Of a DNA stretch of 36,839 nucleotides, positions 6,787 through 16,749 are shown piece after piece. A program made the translations under genes and the position numbers. Source of the stretch: Pseudomonadota bacterium (GTDB lineage: Bacteria > Pseudomonadota > Alphaproteobacteria > Acetobacterales > Acetobacteraceae); the NCBI GenBank assembly GCA_021798915.1, contig JAJZBM010000014.1, forward strand, positions 1 to 36,839, read 5' to 3'. The notes beneath the pieces were generated by a model. It searched no databases, was not told where the DNA came from, and worked only from the letters and a program-made list of their open reading frames with translations. Numbering within the stretch: the stretch's first letter is position 1; every line of letters starts with the position of its first letter.

Positions 6787-9327
6787 TTAGAACCTCGTGC
6801 CAAAGCCGACGCGGAAGAGTTCGGTCATATCATATTTGGACATGATGATCGGCTCACCGATATCGAGATTGATCAGGCCGAACGGGCTGTTCCAGGTGAT
6901 GCCGAAACCCGCGCTCAGGCGTATCGAGCCGTCATTCGTCCATATCTGGGAATTCAATGCCTGCCCACGGAAATTGACCACTCTGCCTGTCCCGAAATTG
7001 TTCTCTACGATTTGTTGCGGCACCACGACATGCCCCGCTTCCTGCAGCCCGCTCAACGCGCCCATATCGGTGAAAAGACGGCCTGACAAGCCAAGATCGG
7101 GTGAGACCGGGAGCGGGAACCAGAGTTCGGTCGAGGCCGTCCACATCAGATCGCCGCCCAGACTGTCGCCGGTATAGGGATCATGCGGGCCGACACCGCC
7201 ATCGAGGAAGCCGCGCAGATTCTGCCCGCCGAGATAGAACCGGTCCTCGAGGAAGGTCGGCTGGCCGTTCAGGGATTGAATATAACCGCCGCTCTGGATG
7301 AAGGAGAGCGCCCACTGGTTGTTACCGGTGAGGAAATCGAGCGGCAAAATCTGTTGTGAATCGAGATGGACGCGGTAGAAATCGGCCTGTCCGCCGAGAT
7401 CGGGCCCGGCATAATCGGTGCCGGCGCGCACCACGAAGCCGCTATGCGGATCGACCGGGTTGTCGCGATAATCCATGGTGAAGACTTGCCCGAATTGCGA
7501 CAGGATGGATTGCCCGGCCTGGTCCTGGATGTAATAGCTGGCGCCGTTATAGACGTTGTACACCTCGCGATTGGCGTAGGTGTAGGTCCAGCTCTGGCGG
7601 AAATGGTCGTTGAACTGATAGGCGATGTTGATCGCAGCACCGGTGCGGCGCTCGCTGTATTCCGCGAAATAGGCGAAGTTGTTATCGACGTGGAACAGGT
7701 TGATCCCGGCGAGCAGATTATCGCCAAGGAAATAGGGATCGGTGAAATTGATGCTTTCCGAGGTTTCCAACTCGGCGATGATGGCGTTGACGCCGGCGCT
7801 CATGCCGGTGCCGAGAAAATTGTTCTCCGAGACGCCGACATTGAGCAAGGGGCCGATATCGGTCGAATAGCCGCCACCGAGGCTGAGCGAGCCGGTCGGC
7901 TTGTCCTGCACCTGCGCGGTCACCACCGTCTCGTCGGGCGATGAGCCGGGGGCATTGGTGATGTTGACGTTATCGAAGAAATTCAGCCCTTTCAGGTTCT
8001 GTTGCGTCGCATTCACCTTGTCCTGGCTGAAGGCGTCGCCCTCGGCGAAGGTGAACTGGCGGCGAATCACCTGATCCTCGGTGCGGTTATTGCCGACGAT
8101 GTCGATGCGCTCGACATAGACGCGCGGCCCGGAATCGACGTCGAAGATCAGGCTGACGGTGTGTGCCTTCTCGTCACGTGAAATGCGCGGCTTGACCTCG
8201 ACGAAGGGTTCGCCGCGCGATTGCACGTCGGCCGAGATCGCTTTGACCGAATCCTCGACGGCGTTGCCGTTGTAATAGGCGCCCGGGTGCAGCCTGACAT
8301 CGGGGAGGAGCGAGTCGCCGGCGATCTTCGGGAAGCGCGAATCGACGGTGATTTTCGCCACCTTGTAGCGCTCGCCCTCGTGCAGCGTGAAGGTGAGGAA
8401 GAACGCCTGCCGGTCTGGCGATAATTCGGCGTTGGCGCCGGTCACCGCGAAATCGGCATAGCCGTTCTTGAGGTAGAATTTGCGCAGCAATTCCTTGTCA
8501 TAGGCGATGCGTTCGGGGGCGTAGGTGTCCGAGGAGGAGAGGAAAAGCCACCATTCATGCTCGCGGCTGCTGACCACGTTGAGCAGGGTTCCGGAGCTGA
8601 ACGCCTGATTGCCGACGAAGGCGATGCGGCTGATCAGCGATGTCGGTCCCTCGTCGATCTTGAAGATGACATCGACGCGGTTTTCCGGCTGCTTGATGGT
8701 CTGGGCGATGATGGAGGCGGCGAATTTGCCGTTCTGGGCATAGAGATCGAGCAGCTTCTTGCGGTCCACCTGGGCCTCGGTCGCGGTGAACACGGCGTTC
8801 TGGCGAAGCTGGATCGCGCCTTTGAGCTGATCGTCGGTGAGCTTCTTGTTGCCCTCGAAGGCGACCCGGTTGACGATCGGATTCTCCGCCACCTTGACGA
8901 CGAGATTGCTGCCTTCGCGGCGAATATTGACGTCGGAGAAGAGGCCGGTCGCGTACAGCGTCTTGAGGCTGCGGTCCATGCGGTCGACATCGAAGGGATC
9001 GCCGGGCTGCAGCACCATGTAGGAGAGCACGGTCCCGGTCTCGATGCGTTTATTGCCCTCGACGACGATCGCCTGGATCACGTCGCGCGGGTTGACCGGA
9101 TGCACGACCACCGGCGGCGGCTGATCGGCCGCGGCGGGCGCGTTCGCGGCCGGAGTCGCGGGTTTTTCGGGCGGCTTCTCGGCCGGCGCCGGCGCAACCG
9201 GCGGCGGCACCGGGCCCGCGCCCGCCGGCTCCTGCGCCGCCGCCGGCGCGGCAGGCAGGATCGGGCCGGCCAACAGGGCCGCCAACAGGCAAGCGCTCGC
9301 GAAACGTGCGGCACGCGCGATTGTCAA
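6787..9327 (-). CDS. bamA: Outer membrane protein assembly factor BamA
   Basis: Central Omp85 component of the complex that folds beta-barrels into the outer membrane. The 846 residues carry a signal peptide (about 1-31), a Pro/Ala linker (32-75) and about five POTRA domains (from VNPRDVIQAIVVEGNKRIET to about residue 430). A 16-strand barrel follows, with the conserved LRGF motif of loop 6 at residues 704-707. It ends FRVGFGTRF with the terminal phenylalanine needed for its own insertion. The reading frame begins at TTG (9327), preceded by GGGAAGACGGGA; no in-frame ATG precedes the signal peptide, so TTG is the best start. It sits between rseP and the skp-like gene. Confidence 0.96.
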   Translation of the reverse strand: MTIARAARFASACLLAALLAGPILPAAPAAAQEPAGAGPVPPPVAPAPAEKPPEKPATPAANAPAAADQPPPVVVHPVNPRDVIQAIVVEGNKRIETGTVLSYMVLQPGDPFDVDRMDRSLKTLYATGLFSDVNIRREGSNLVVKVAENPIVNRVAFEGNKKLTDDQLKGAIQLRQNAVFTATEAQVDRKKLLDLYAQNGKFAASIIAQTIKQPENRVDVIFKIDEGPTSLISRIAFVGNQAFSSGTLLNVVSSREHEWWLFLSSSDTYAPERIAYDKELLRKFYLKNGYADFAVTGANAELSPDRQAFFLTFTLHEGERYKVAKITVDSRFPKIAGDSLLPDVRLHPGAYYNGNAVEDSVKAISADVQSRGEPFVEVKPRISRDEKAHTVSLIFDVDSGPRVYVERIDIVGNNRTEDQVIRRQFTFAEGDAFSQDKVNATQQNLKGLNFFDNVNITNAPGSSPDETVVTAQVQDKPTGSLSLGGGYSTDIGPLLNVGVSENNFLGTGMSAGVNAIIAELETSESINFTDPYFLGDNLLAGINLFHVDNNFAYFAEYSERRTGAAINIAYQFNDHFRQSWTYTYANREVYNVYNGASYYIQDQAGQSILSQFGQVFTMDYRDNPVDPHSGFVVRAGTDYAGPDLGGQADFYRVHLDSQQILPLDFLTGNNQWALSFIQSGGYIQSLNGQPTFLEDRFYLGGQNLRGFLDGGVGPHDPYTGDSLGGDLMWTASTELWFPLPVSPDLGLSGRLFTDMGALSGLQEAGHVVVPQQIVENNFGTGRVVNFRGQALNSQIWTNDGSIRLSAGFGITWNSPFGLINLDIGEPIIMSKYDMTELFRVGFGTRF

Positions 9328-9542
9328 AATCCCGTCTTCCCATCGCTGTTACCGCACGGTGCACGGCGGGCGGAGAATAGCGATCCGGAAAGCGCGAGGC
9401 TACCCTTAGATCACCAGAACGCGAGTTTTCATCCGATATTGCCGAGAAAGGGCGATTGCCATTGAAATTGCTTGTGAAACCCGCGCAATAACGGCAATGC
9501 CAGCGGCATTTTTTGCAAAATTGCCGCCGCCGCCTAGCCCCT
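9328..9542. other. rseP-bamA spacer with a small hairpin
   Basis: 215 bases without a gene, the largest gap inside the minus-strand cluster apart from the rpsB leader. A perfect inverted repeat AATGCC-AGC-GGCATT sits at 9496-9510. It is nested in a weaker GGCAAT/ATTGCC pair (9494-9523) and is followed on the plus strand by six T residues. On the sense (minus) strand there is no T-tract, so it is not an obvious terminator for rseP. A promoter for bamA may lie here, but I cannot identify one with confidence. Confidence 0.35.
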
Positions 9543-10682
9543 TCAGCCGGCGAGGTGGGCGACCCAGCGAAAAATGCCGAGATGGCTGAGATCGTTCCAG
9601 GTCGCGAAAACGAAAAGCCCGACCAGCAGCGCCACCCCGGCACGAAGGCCGTATTCCTGGGCGCGCTTGGGCAATGGCCGCCCGCGTACCGCTTCGGCGA
9701 GATAAAACAGCAGATGCCCGCCATCCAGAACCGGGATCGGGAACAGATTGACGAGGCCGAGATTGACCGAGAGCACGGCGATGAAGGAGATCAGATTGGC
9801 GAGCCCGGTCGCCGCCACCTGGCCGGAAAGCTGGGCGATGCGGAGCGGGCCGCCGAGGTCGTCGGTGCCGCGCTGGCCGCTCACCATCTGCCAGACGCCG
9901 CTCACCGTCTCGGCCAGCACCAGCCAGGTCTCGCTCGCCCCCGCCGCCACCGCGCCGGGGAGCGACAGGCGCTCATAGCGCACGCTGCCGCCGGAAATGC
10001 CGAGAAGCCCGGCTTCATGACCATCGACGAGGTGGCTTCCCGTCGTCACCGCCACATGCCGGGTCGCGTGATCGCGGGTGAGGGTGAGGTCGAGCGTGGT
10101 CGCGGGATGGGCGGTGACGATGCGCTGGATATCGAGAAAGCGCGCGACCGGCGTGCCGTCGATGGCGAGAATGCGGTCCCCGGCGGCAAGCCCGGCTTTC
10201 GCCGCCGCCGACCCCGCCATCACTTCCCCGACCACCGGCTCCACGACCGGCCGGCCGGCCACCGCGAACAGCGCCGAAAATAGCACGAAAGCGAGGACGA
10301 AATTGGCGACCGGCCCGGCGGCGACGACGATCGCGCGCGACAGCACCGGCTTTTCATAGAAGGTTTTGCCAGGGATCCACGCCGCTTTCGTCTCCTCGCT
10401 CGCCTCCTCCGGCTGCTCCTGACCATGCAGCTTGACGAATCCGCCGAGCGGCAGCCAGGCGATGCGCCATTCGGTGCCGTGGCGATCGCGCCAGCCCCAG
10501 ATCTTGTGGCCGAATCCGATCGAGAATGCCTCCACATGCACGCCCCGCCAGCGCGCCGCGAGGTAGTGGCCGAGTTCATGGAAAAACACCAGGACGCCGA
10601 GCACGATGACGAACGCGATCAGCGAACGGAGCGTCCCCGGCAGCAGCGAGCCAAGGAGGAGGGGCGGCAGCAAAGACAGCAT
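9543..10682 (-). CDS. rseP: Site-2 intramembrane zinc metalloprotease RseP
   Basis: Inner-membrane protease that cleaves anti-sigma factors and signal-peptide remnants within the membrane. The zinc motif HELGH is at residues 35-39 in the first membrane helix (VFFHELGHYLAARW). A PDZ domain spans about 125-205 (GSAAAKAGLAAGDRILAIDG), and the second active-site motif is NLFPIPVLDGGHLLFY near residue 320. The 379 residues are slightly shorter than the two-PDZ E. coli protein, which fits the single-PDZ alphaproteobacterial form. The ATG overlaps the dxr stop by one base (TGATG). The RskA-like anti-sigma at 31164-31871 would be a conceivable substrate, but nothing here shows it. Confidence 0.95.
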   Translation of the reverse strand: MLSLLPPLLLGSLLPGTLRSLIAFVIVLGVLVFFHELGHYLAARWRGVHVEAFSIGFGHKIWGWRDRHGTEWRIAWLPLGGFVKLHGQEQPEEASEETKAAWIPGKTFYEKPVLSRAIVVAAGPVANFVLAFVLFSALFAVAGRPVVEPVVGEVMAGSAAAKAGLAAGDRILAIDGTPVARFLDIQRIVTAHPATTLDLTLTRDHATRHVAVTTGSHLVDGHEAGLLGISGGSVRYERLSLPGAVAAGASETWLVLAETVSGVWQMVSGQRGTDDLGGPLRIAQLSGQVAATGLANLISFIAVLSVNLGLVNLFPIPVLDGGHLLFYLAEAVRGRPLPKRAQEYGLRAGVALLVGLFVFATWNDLSHLGIFRWVAHLAG

Positions 10683-11896
10683 CAGGCGGCTCCGATCAGG
10701 GTTTCGGCCAGGCGCCGGCCTTCCGCATCGAGGGCCAGCACCGCAGCGAGATCGGCCGCTGGCGGTGCCCCGAGCCGGTCCATCACGCGCGCGACCAGGG
10801 CGGCGATCTCGAGAAAGCCGATGCGCCGGGCGAGAAACGCGGCGACCGCGACCTCGTTCGCGGCATTGAGCAAGGTGGGGGCGCCGCCGCCGGCGCGCAA
10901 GGCGGCGCGGGCGAGCGCGAGGGCGGGAAAGCGCTCATCGTCGGGCGGGGCGAAATCGAGCCGGGCGATGGCGGCGAGATCGAGCCTTGGCGCCGCCGTC
11001 GCCATCCGTGCCGGCCAGGCGAGCGCATGCGCGATGGGGACGCGCATATCCGGCGAGCCGAGCTGCGCGACGACGCTGCCATCGGCGAAGCAGGCCATGC
11101 CGTGAATCACCGATTGCGGATGGACCAGAACCTCGATCCGCGATTCGTCGAGCCCGAACAGCCGCGCCGCCTCGATGACTTCGAGGCCTTTGTTCATCAA
11201 GGTCGCGCTGTCGATGCTGATCTTGGCGCCCATCGACCAGACCGGGTGGCGGAGTGCGGCTTCCGGCGCCGCCGCCGCCATTTCGGCGTGCGAGCAGGTG
11301 CGGAACGGGCCGCCGGAGGCGGTCAGGATGATTTTTTCGAGGCTCGCGTGATTGCCGTCGGCGAGCGCCTGAAACACCGCGTTATGCTCGGAATCGACCG
11401 GGAGCAGAGTCGCGCCGGAGGCGGCGACGGCGGCGAGCATGACCTCACCGGCGCAAACCAGGGCTTCCTTGTTGGCGAGCGCGACGGCGCGGCTGGCGCC
11501 GATCGCGGCCAGGGTCGGCGCGAGGCCGGCGGCGCCGGTGATCGCCGCCATCGTCCAATCGACCGCGATCGCCGCCGCCGCCACCACCGCCTCGGCGCCG
11601 GCGGCGGTCCGCACGCCGCTGCCGGTGAGGGCGTCACGAAGCACCGGGTATTGCGTCTCATCGGCGATCACCGCCCATTCGGCGCCGCAAGCGCGGGCCT
11701 GGGCGGCGAGCCCGGCGGCGTTGCGCCCGGCGATCAGCGCCTTGACCACGAATCGGCTGCGATCGCCGAGCAGCGAGAGCGTCTGAGTGCCGACACTGCC
11801 GGTGCTGCCGAGCACGGTCACGGTTTTGGCGCGGTTCGCGGGCGCACGGGCCAGCGCCGAATGGTGGCTTGCGGTGAGATCGGCGGTCACGTCCAA
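10682..11896 (-). CDS. dxr: 1-deoxy-D-xylulose 5-phosphate reductoisomerase
   Basis: Second enzyme of the non-mevalonate isoprenoid pathway; it converts DXP to 2-C-methyl-D-erythritol 4-phosphate with NADPH and a divalent metal. The 404 residues contain the nucleotide-binding GSTGSVGTQTL (about 31-41), the metal-binding LPVDSEHNAVFQAL, the flexible-loop LTASGGPFR and HPVWSMGAKISIDSATLMNK GLEVIEA. The chosen start is TTG at 11896 because AGAGGAG lies seven bases upstream. A GTG two codons later overlaps the cdsA stop as GTGA and is the alternative. It supplies precursors for UppS, encoded two genes upstream. Confidence 0.96.
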   Translation of the reverse strand: MDVTADLTASHHSALARAPANRAKTVTVLGSTGSVGTQTLSLLGDRSRFVVKALIAGRNAAGLAAQARACGAEWAVIADETQYPVLRDALTGSGVRTAAGAEAVVAAAAIAVDWTMAAITGAAGLAPTLAAIGASRAVALANKEALVCAGEVMLAAVAASGATLLPVDSEHNAVFQALADGNHASLEKIILTASGGPFRTCSHAEMAAAAPEAALRHPVWSMGAKISIDSATLMNKGLEVIEAARLFGLDESRIEVLVHPQSVIHGMACFADGSVVAQLGSPDMRVPIAHALAWPARMATAAPRLDLAAIARLDFAPPDDERFPALALARAALRAGGGAPTLLNAANEVAVAAFLARRIGFLEIAALVARVMDRLGAPPAADLAAVLALDAEGRRLAETLIGAA

Positions 11897-12729
11897 AGCA
11901 AAACTCCTCTGCCGAGGATCAGGGCCAGCGCCGCCGCCATCGGCGCCGCCGTCAAGACACCATCGAGCCGGTCCAGCAGGCCGCCATGACCGGGGATGAG
12001 ATGACCCGAATCCTTTACCCCGAAGCGGCGCTTCAAAAAACTCTCAAACAAATCGCCGCCCTGCGCAATGATCCCGAGCAGGGCGGCGACCAGACCGGCA
12101 TGGAGCGTGCCGCCGCCGCCGAGCCGCGCGGCGCCGGCGCCGACCGCGATCGCGGCGAGCAGGCCGCCCACCGCCCCCGACCAGGTCTTGCCCGGCGAGA
12201 TCAGCGGCGCGAGCTTCGCCCCGCCGATCAGCCGGCCGGCGAGATAGGCGCCGACGTCACTCGCCCAGACGGTCAGCATGAGAAACAGGATGTTGCCGCG
12301 CCCGGCCGCGGGGTCGGCGCGGAGCCAGACCAGCGCGATGGTGGCGAGCGCGATATAAAGAATGCCGCCGCCGAGACGTGGCCGGCGGCGAATGAGCGCC
12401 AGCGCCGCGCCGGCGATGGCGATCACCAGGCCGCTCGCGGCCGAGACGCCGCCGGCCACCGCGACCGCGAGGCCGAGGCTCGCGATCACCAGCCATCCTG
12501 CCGGGCGGCGCCAGGTCTGATTGCAGAGCGTGATCCATTCGGCGCCGAGCCCGACCGCGCCGAGCCCGACCAGGGAGACGAAAGGCGCCGCGCCGAGCCA
12601 GATCGCGGCCAGCGCGAGCGGCACCAGGACTGCTGCCGAGAGCATCCGGATTCCGAGATCGCCCCAAGGTCCGGCGGTTCGGCCATGCGGGGGACGATCA
12701 GGCGGGGGGTAATCAAGCCGGGCGGGCAC
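11887..12729 (-). CDS. cdsA: Phosphatidate cytidylyltransferase
   Basis: Makes CDP-diacylglycerol from phosphatidate and CTP in the inner membrane, the branch point to all phospholipids. About 280 residues with some seven membrane helices. The family signature is complete near the C-terminus: SFLKRRFGVKDSGHLIPGHG followed by GLLDRLD. The open frame extends further upstream into uppS, but conserved similarity begins at DLGIRMLSAAVLVPLALAAI. I chose GTG at 12729, which overlaps the uppS end by 17 bases; ATG at 12645 is a shorter alternative. The end overlaps the dxr start. Confidence 0.93.
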   Translation of the reverse strand: MPARLDYPPPDRPPHGRTAGPWGDLGIRMLSAAVLVPLALAAIWLGAAPFVSLVGLGAVGLGAEWITLCNQTWRRPAGWLVIASLGLAVAVAGGVSAASGLVIAIAGAALALIRRRPRLGGGILYIALATIALVWLRADPAAGRGNILFLMLTVWASDVGAYLAGRLIGGAKLAPLISPGKTWSGAVGGLLAAIAVGAGAARLGGGGTLHAGLVAALLGIIAQGGDLFESFLKRRFGVKDSGHLIPGHGGLLDRLDGVLTAAPMAAALALILGRGVLLWT

Positions 12730-13471
12730 CGAATCTGCGTTCCCGGCTGGCGTAATCGGCCAGCGCCTCGGCGAAATGGGCGGCGCCGAAATCCGGCCAC
12801 AGCACATTGAGGAAGATCAGCTCGGCATAGGCCGCCTGCCAGAGCAGGAAATTGGAGAGCCGCCGCTCGCCACTGGTGCGGATGATGAGATCGGGATCGG
12901 GCATCCCGGCGGTGAACAGCCGGCGCGCGAAGGCGGCTTCGTCGAGCTCAGAGGGGTCGATCTCGCCCGAAGCGACGGCGCACGCGATCAGCCGGGCCGC
13001 CGCGATGATTTCGGCGCGGCCGCCATAGGAGAGCGCGATGGTGAGGTTGAGCCTCGCATTGGTCGCCGTCATCCGCTCGGCCTCAGCGAGGCTAGCCTGG
13101 ATGTCCGCAGCGAATCGCCCCGCCTCGCCGATGAAGCGAAGACGCACGCCATTCGCCGCCAGCTCGGCGATTTCGTTTTTGATGTAGTGGCGGAGCAGGG
13201 CGGTAAGGTCGCTCACCTCATCGCGCGGGCGGCGCCAATTCTCGCTGCTGAAGGCGTAAAGCGTGAGCCAGCCGACTTTATGGGTCAGCGCCGCTTCGAT
13301 GGTGCGCCGCACCGCGCGCGCGCCGGCACGGTGGCCGGCGATGCGCGGCAGACCGCGCGCCTGCGCCCAGCGGCCATTCCCGTCCATGATGATCGCGACA
13401 TGGGCCGGCGGCGGGGACGCCGCCGGCGCGAGGTCGCTGGTCGGGGCGGTGATGGCCGGGGTGGAAGACAT
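12713..13471 (-). CDS. uppS: Isoprenyl (undecaprenyl diphosphate) transferase
   Basis: cis-Prenyltransferase that adds isopentenyl units to farnesyl diphosphate to build the lipid carrier for peptidoglycan and O-antigen. The 252 residues include HVAIIMDGNGRWAQARGLPR with the catalytic aspartate (D30), GHRAGA, the YAFSSENWRRP loop and the C-terminal DPDLIIRTSGERRLSNFLLW. The first 23 residues are a nonconserved extension. The ATG overlaps the frr stop by one base (TGATG). Confidence 0.95.
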   Translation of the reverse strand: MSSTPAITAPTSDLAPAASPPPAHVAIIMDGNGRWAQARGLPRIAGHRAGARAVRRTIEAALTHKVGWLTLYAFSSENWRRPRDEVSDLTALLRHYIKNEIAELAANGVRLRFIGEAGRFAADIQASLAEAERMTATNARLNLTIALSYGGRAEIIAAARLIACAVASGEIDPSELDEAAFARRLFTAGMPDPDLIIRTSGERRLSNFLLWQAAYAELIFLNVLWPDFGAAHFAEALADYASRERRFGARPA

Positions 13472-14037
13472 CAGACTTGCCGGATGTCCTTTTCCTTCTC
13501 GACCAGCAGCTCATCGATCCGCTTGATGAACTGATCGGTGAGTTTCTGCACCTGCTCGGCCCAATCCTTGGCGTCGTCCTCGCTGATGTCGTGCTTCTTC
13601 TCGTGCGTCTTGATCTGATCCATGCCGTCGCGCCGCACGCCACGCACCGCGACCCGGCTGCCCTCGGCGTAGCGGCCGGCGGCCTTGGCGAGTTCGGTTC
13701 GCCGCTCCTCGGTCAGGATCGGGATCGGCACCCGCACCAACTGCCCGTCAGACGAGGGATTGAGCCCGAGCCCGGCATCACGGATCGCCCGCTCGACGGC
13801 GCCGACCAGGCTGCGGTCCCAGACCTGGACAGTGATCATGCGTGGCTCGGGCACGCCGATGGTGCCGACTTGGGCGAGCGGCATCTCGCCGCCATAGGCC
13901 TCGACGCGCACCGGCTCCAGAAGCCCAGGACTGGCGCGGCCGGTGCGCAGGCCGGCGAATTCACGCCGGAGCGTCTCCATCGCGCTTTCCATGCGACGGG
14001 TGAGATCCTGCTTCAGCGTGGTGAGATCGGCCGGCAT
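13471..14037 (-). CDS. frr: Ribosome recycling factor
   Basis: With EF-G, splits post-termination ribosomes. The 188 residues (usual 185) show the three-helix bundle pattern. [20 protein letters not shown] is near the N-terminus, [20 protein letters not shown] in the hinge and hairpin domain, and a C-terminal helix [27 protein letters not shown] precedes the ATG by four bases. It sits 39 bases after pyrH, the near-universal pairing. Confidence 0.97.
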   Translation of the reverse strand: MPADLTTLKQDLTRRMESAMETLRREFAGLRTGRASPGLLEPVRVEAYGGEMPLAQVGTIGVPEPRMITVQVWDRSLVGAVERAIRDAGLGLNPSSDGQLVRVPIPILTEERRTELAKAAGRYAEGSRVAVRGVRRDGMDQIKTHEKKHDISEDDAKDWAEQVQKLTDQFIKRIDELLVEKEKDIRQV

Positions 14038-14076
14038 GTGACTTCCCCTTGCGCGCCCGAGGTTACGCGGCGGCGC

Positions 14077-14802
14077 CTATTGGCTTTCGATGATCGTGGT
14101 GAAACGCCCCTCGCCGCGCATGACGCGGGCGAAAGCGCCGGCGGCGTGGATGTTGAACACCACGATCGGCAGTTTGTTCTCGCGCGCGAGGCTGATCGCC
14201 GCGGCATCCATGACCGCGAGATCACGCGCCAGAACGTCGTGATAGCTCAGTTCCTGATAGCGCTCGGCATCCGCGATCTTGCGCGGGTCGGCGGAATAGA
14301 CGCCATCGACCTGGGTGCCCTTGAGCAGGGCATCGCAGCGCATCTCGGTGGCGCGGAGAGCCGCGGCGGTGTCGGTGGTGAAAAACGGGTTGCCGGTGCC
14401 GGCGGCGAAAATCACCACCCGGCCCTTTTCCATGTGGCGCTGGGCGCGGCGGCGGATATAGGGCTCGCAGACCGAGGCCATCGGGATCGCCGATTGCACC
14501 CTGGTCGCGACCCCGATTTTCTCCAGCGCGTTCTGGAGGGCCAGCGCGTTGATGACCGTCGCCAGCATGCCCATGTAATCGGCCTGGGCGCGGTCCATCC
14601 CGCCGGCGGCGCCGGAGACGCCGCGGAAGATGTTGCCGCCGCCGATGACCAGGCATACTTGCGCCCCCATGGCGACGACATCACCGATATCGGCGGCGAT
14701 GCGTTGCACCGTTTCGGGGCCGATGCCGTATTCGCGCGTGCCCATCAGCGCCTCGCCGGACACTTTCAGAAGCACGCGTCGATAGGGATGCCGCTCGGTC
14801 AT
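14077..14802 (-). CDS. pyrH: UMP kinase
   Basis: Phosphorylates UMP to UDP with ATP, feeding pyrimidine nucleotides and UDP-sugars, including the UDP-GlcNAc used by LpxA. The 241 residues belong to the bacterial hexameric amino-acid-kinase fold. [12 protein letters not shown] is at the N-terminus, [13 protein letters not shown] is the phosphate loop, then [20 protein letters not shown] and [17 protein letters not shown]. The open frame reaches a TTG nine codons upstream, but ATG at 14802 ([18 protein letters not shown]) gives the usual N-terminus. No strong ribosome binding site is visible. Confidence 0.96.
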   Translation of the reverse strand: MTERHPYRRVLLKVSGEALMGTREYGIGPETVQRIAADIGDVVAMGAQVCLVIGGGNIFRGVSGAAGGMDRAQADYMGMLATVINALALQNALEKIGVATRVQSAIPMASVCEPYIRRRAQRHMEKGRVVIFAAGTGNPFFTTDTAAALRATEMRCDALLKGTQVDGVYSADPRKIADAERYQELSYHDVLARDLAVMDAAAISLARENKLPIVVFNIHAAGAFARVMRGEGRFTTIIESQ

Positions 14803-14873
14803 GACTGGGGATCGCTTTGCCACGCGCAAAAGAAACTACCGGGCGAGCCGGGCTTGAACAAGGGGCGGCTCGA

Positions 14874-14890
14874 CGCCCCGGAACGGGGCG
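14874..14890 (-). repeat. Perfect 7-bp GC hairpin between tsf and pyrH
   Basis: On the coding strand, CGCCCCG-TTC-CGGGGCG forms a perfect stem with a three-base loop in the 118-base tsf-pyrH spacer. No run of T follows, so it is not a standard intrinsic terminator. It could be a processing or stabilising structure that separates the abundant rpsB-tsf message from the pyrH-frr part. Function is inference. Confidence 0.5.
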
Positions 14891-14920
14891 CCGAACCCGA
14901 GGCGGTCATATGACGCCTGG

Positions 14921-15853
14921 TCAGGGCGCCTTCGCGCCCTCACCGCCAACGCCGGCGGCGGCCGCGACTTCGGCCGCGAAATCACCACCCTGGCGCTCGA
15001 TCCCTTCGCCGAGCTGAAAGCGCGCGAAGCCGGCGGCCTTGGCCCCCGCCTTCTGGAGCACGGCGCGCACCCGGCTTTCGCCGTCATGCACCCAGACCTG
15101 CTCGAGCAGCACCACTTCCTCGTAATATTTGCGGATCCGGCCCTCGACCATTTTTTCGATGATCGCTTCGGGCTTTCCCGAAGCACGCGCCTGCTCGGCG
15201 AGCACGTTGCGTTCGCGGATCAGCGCCGCCGGATCGACCCCGTCGATATCGACCGCCTCTGGCCGTGCCGCCGCGATATGCATGCCGACCTGGCGCCCGA
15301 GCGTCTCCAGCGCCTGCGCCTCGCTGTTGCCTTCGAGAGCGATGAGCACGCCGATTTTGCCGAGCCCGGGCTTGAGAGCGGCATGGACATAGCTCGCGAC
15401 CACGCCTTGCGGCACCGCGAGCACACGGGCGCGGCGGATGGTCATGTTCTCGCCGATGGTGGCGACGAGATGGGTCAGCTCCTCGGCGACGCTGCGCCCG
15501 GTTTCGGGGAAGGGGGCGGCGTTGATCGCGGCGATGTCTTCGCCAACGTGGAGCGCGACCTTCGCGACCGCGCTGACGAAAGCCTGGAACTGCTCGTTGC
15601 GGGCGACGAAATCGGTCTCGGCGTTGACCTCGACCATCGCCGCCTTGGCCGGCACCGAGGCGACGCCGATCAACCCCTCGGCGGCGACGCGGCCGGATTT
15701 CTTGGCCGCCTGGGCGAGTCCCTTCTTGCGCAGCCAGTCGATGGCGGCTTCGAGGTCGCCGCCGGTCTCGCCGAGCGCCTTCTTGCAATCCATCATCCCG
15801 GCGCCGGTCTTCTCGCGCAGATCCTTGACCAGTGCTGCGGTGATCTCGGCCAT
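14921..15853 (-). CDS. tsf: Translation elongation factor Ts
   Basis: Nucleotide exchange factor for EF-Tu. The 310 residues begin [27 protein letters not shown], the typical UBA-like N-terminus. They continue with [20 protein letters not shown] (the TDFVA motif that contacts EF-Tu) and a dimerization region; the end carries a short Ala/Gly tail. The open frame continues upstream out of frame with rpsB, but ATG 15853, with GGAGAG eight bases ahead, matches the family start. It lies 35 bases after rpsB, as in most bacteria. Confidence 0.97.
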   Translation of the reverse strand: MAEITAALVKDLREKTGAGMMDCKKALGETGGDLEAAIDWLRKKGLAQAAKKSGRVAAEGLIGVASVPAKAAMVEVNAETDFVARNEQFQAFVSAVAKVALHVGEDIAAINAAPFPETGRSVAEELTHLVATIGENMTIRRARVLAVPQGVVASYVHAALKPGLGKIGVLIALEGNSEAQALETLGRQVGMHIAAARPEAVDIDGVDPAALIRERNVLAEQARASGKPEAIIEKMVEGRIRKYYEEVVLLEQVWVHDGESRVRAVLQKAGAKAAGFARFQLGEGIERQGGDFAAEVAAAAGVGGEGAKAP

Positions 15854-15888
15854 GTTCGGTCTCTCCGTTCGGTCTTTGGGGCTCTGGA

Positions 15889-16668
15889 TCAGGCGGATAG
15901 ATGCTCGCCGGTCTCGGTCTCGGCGACGAGGTTCGCAGGCAGGGTCTCGGCGGCGCCGATATCGGCGCCGGAAGCGGCCATCTCGGCGCTGATGCCGTCC
16001 AGCACCGCGGCCGCGACGAGATCGCAATAGAGCGAGATCGCCCGCACCGCGTCATCGTTGCCGGGGATCGGGTGGGTGATGCCGGCAGGGTCGGAATTGC
16101 TGTCCAGCACCGCGACCACCGGGATGCCGAGCTTGGTCGCTTCCTCGACCGCGAGCTTCTCCTTGTTGGTGTCGATGATGAACAGGATATCGGGCAGCCC
16201 GCCCATCTCCTTGATGCCGCCGAGGGCACGCTCGAGCTTGTCGCGGTCGCGGGTGAGGTTGAGCACCTCTTTCTTGGTCAGGCCGCGGGTGTCGCCGGAG
16301 AGCTGGTCCTCGATCTGGCGAAGCCGCTTGATGCTCGCGGTGATCGTTTTCCAATTGGTCAGCGTGCCGCCGAGCCAGCGATGGTTGACGTAATACTGGC
16401 CGCAGCGCTTCGCCGCCTCGGCGACGTATTCGGCCGCCGCGCGCTTGGTGCCGACGAACAACACCCGCCCGCCGCCGGCAACGACATCGCGCACGGCACG
16501 GAGCGCGCGATCGAGCAGCGGAACACTCTGCTGCAGGTCGATGATGTGGACTTGATTGCGTACGCCAAACAGGTACGGCGCCATGCGCGGGTTCCAGCGC
16601 CGCGTGTGGTGGCCGAAATGAACGCCGGCTTCGAGAAGCTGGCGCATGGTGAATTGTGGCATCGCCAT
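15889..16668 (-). CDS. rpsB: 30S ribosomal protein S2
   Basis: Small-subunit protein that binds near the head-body junction and helps recruit S1. The 259 residues start [21 protein letters not shown] and contain [48 protein letters not shown] and [14 protein letters not shown], all diagnostic. It ends with an acidic tail. AAAGGAG lies eight bases before the ATG. It is the first gene of the minus-strand super-cluster, with a 250-base leader toward the tRNA gene. Confidence 0.98.
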   Translation of the reverse strand: MAMPQFTMRQLLEAGVHFGHHTRRWNPRMAPYLFGVRNQVHIIDLQQSVPLLDRALRAVRDVVAGGGRVLFVGTKRAAAEYVAEAAKRCGQYYVNHRWLGGTLTNWKTITASIKRLRQIEDQLSGDTRGLTKKEVLNLTRDRDKLERALGGIKEMGGLPDILFIIDTNKEKLAVEEATKLGIPVVAVLDSNSDPAGITHPIPGNDDAVRAISLYCDLVAAAVLDGISAEMAASGADIGAAETLPANLVAETETGEHLSA

Positions 16669-16749
16669 CGGGCGATCTCCTTTCCGTGTCCGGTTGACCC
16701 TCCGCGGGGCAGCGGGCGGAAAGGGGGTTTCCCCATCGACCCACCGGAA

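Noticed and set aside
9320-9327. TTGACA on the minus strand at the bamA start, resembling a -35 box
   Set aside because: It is the TTG start codon plus ACA of the signal peptide, and no -10 box lies at the right distance.
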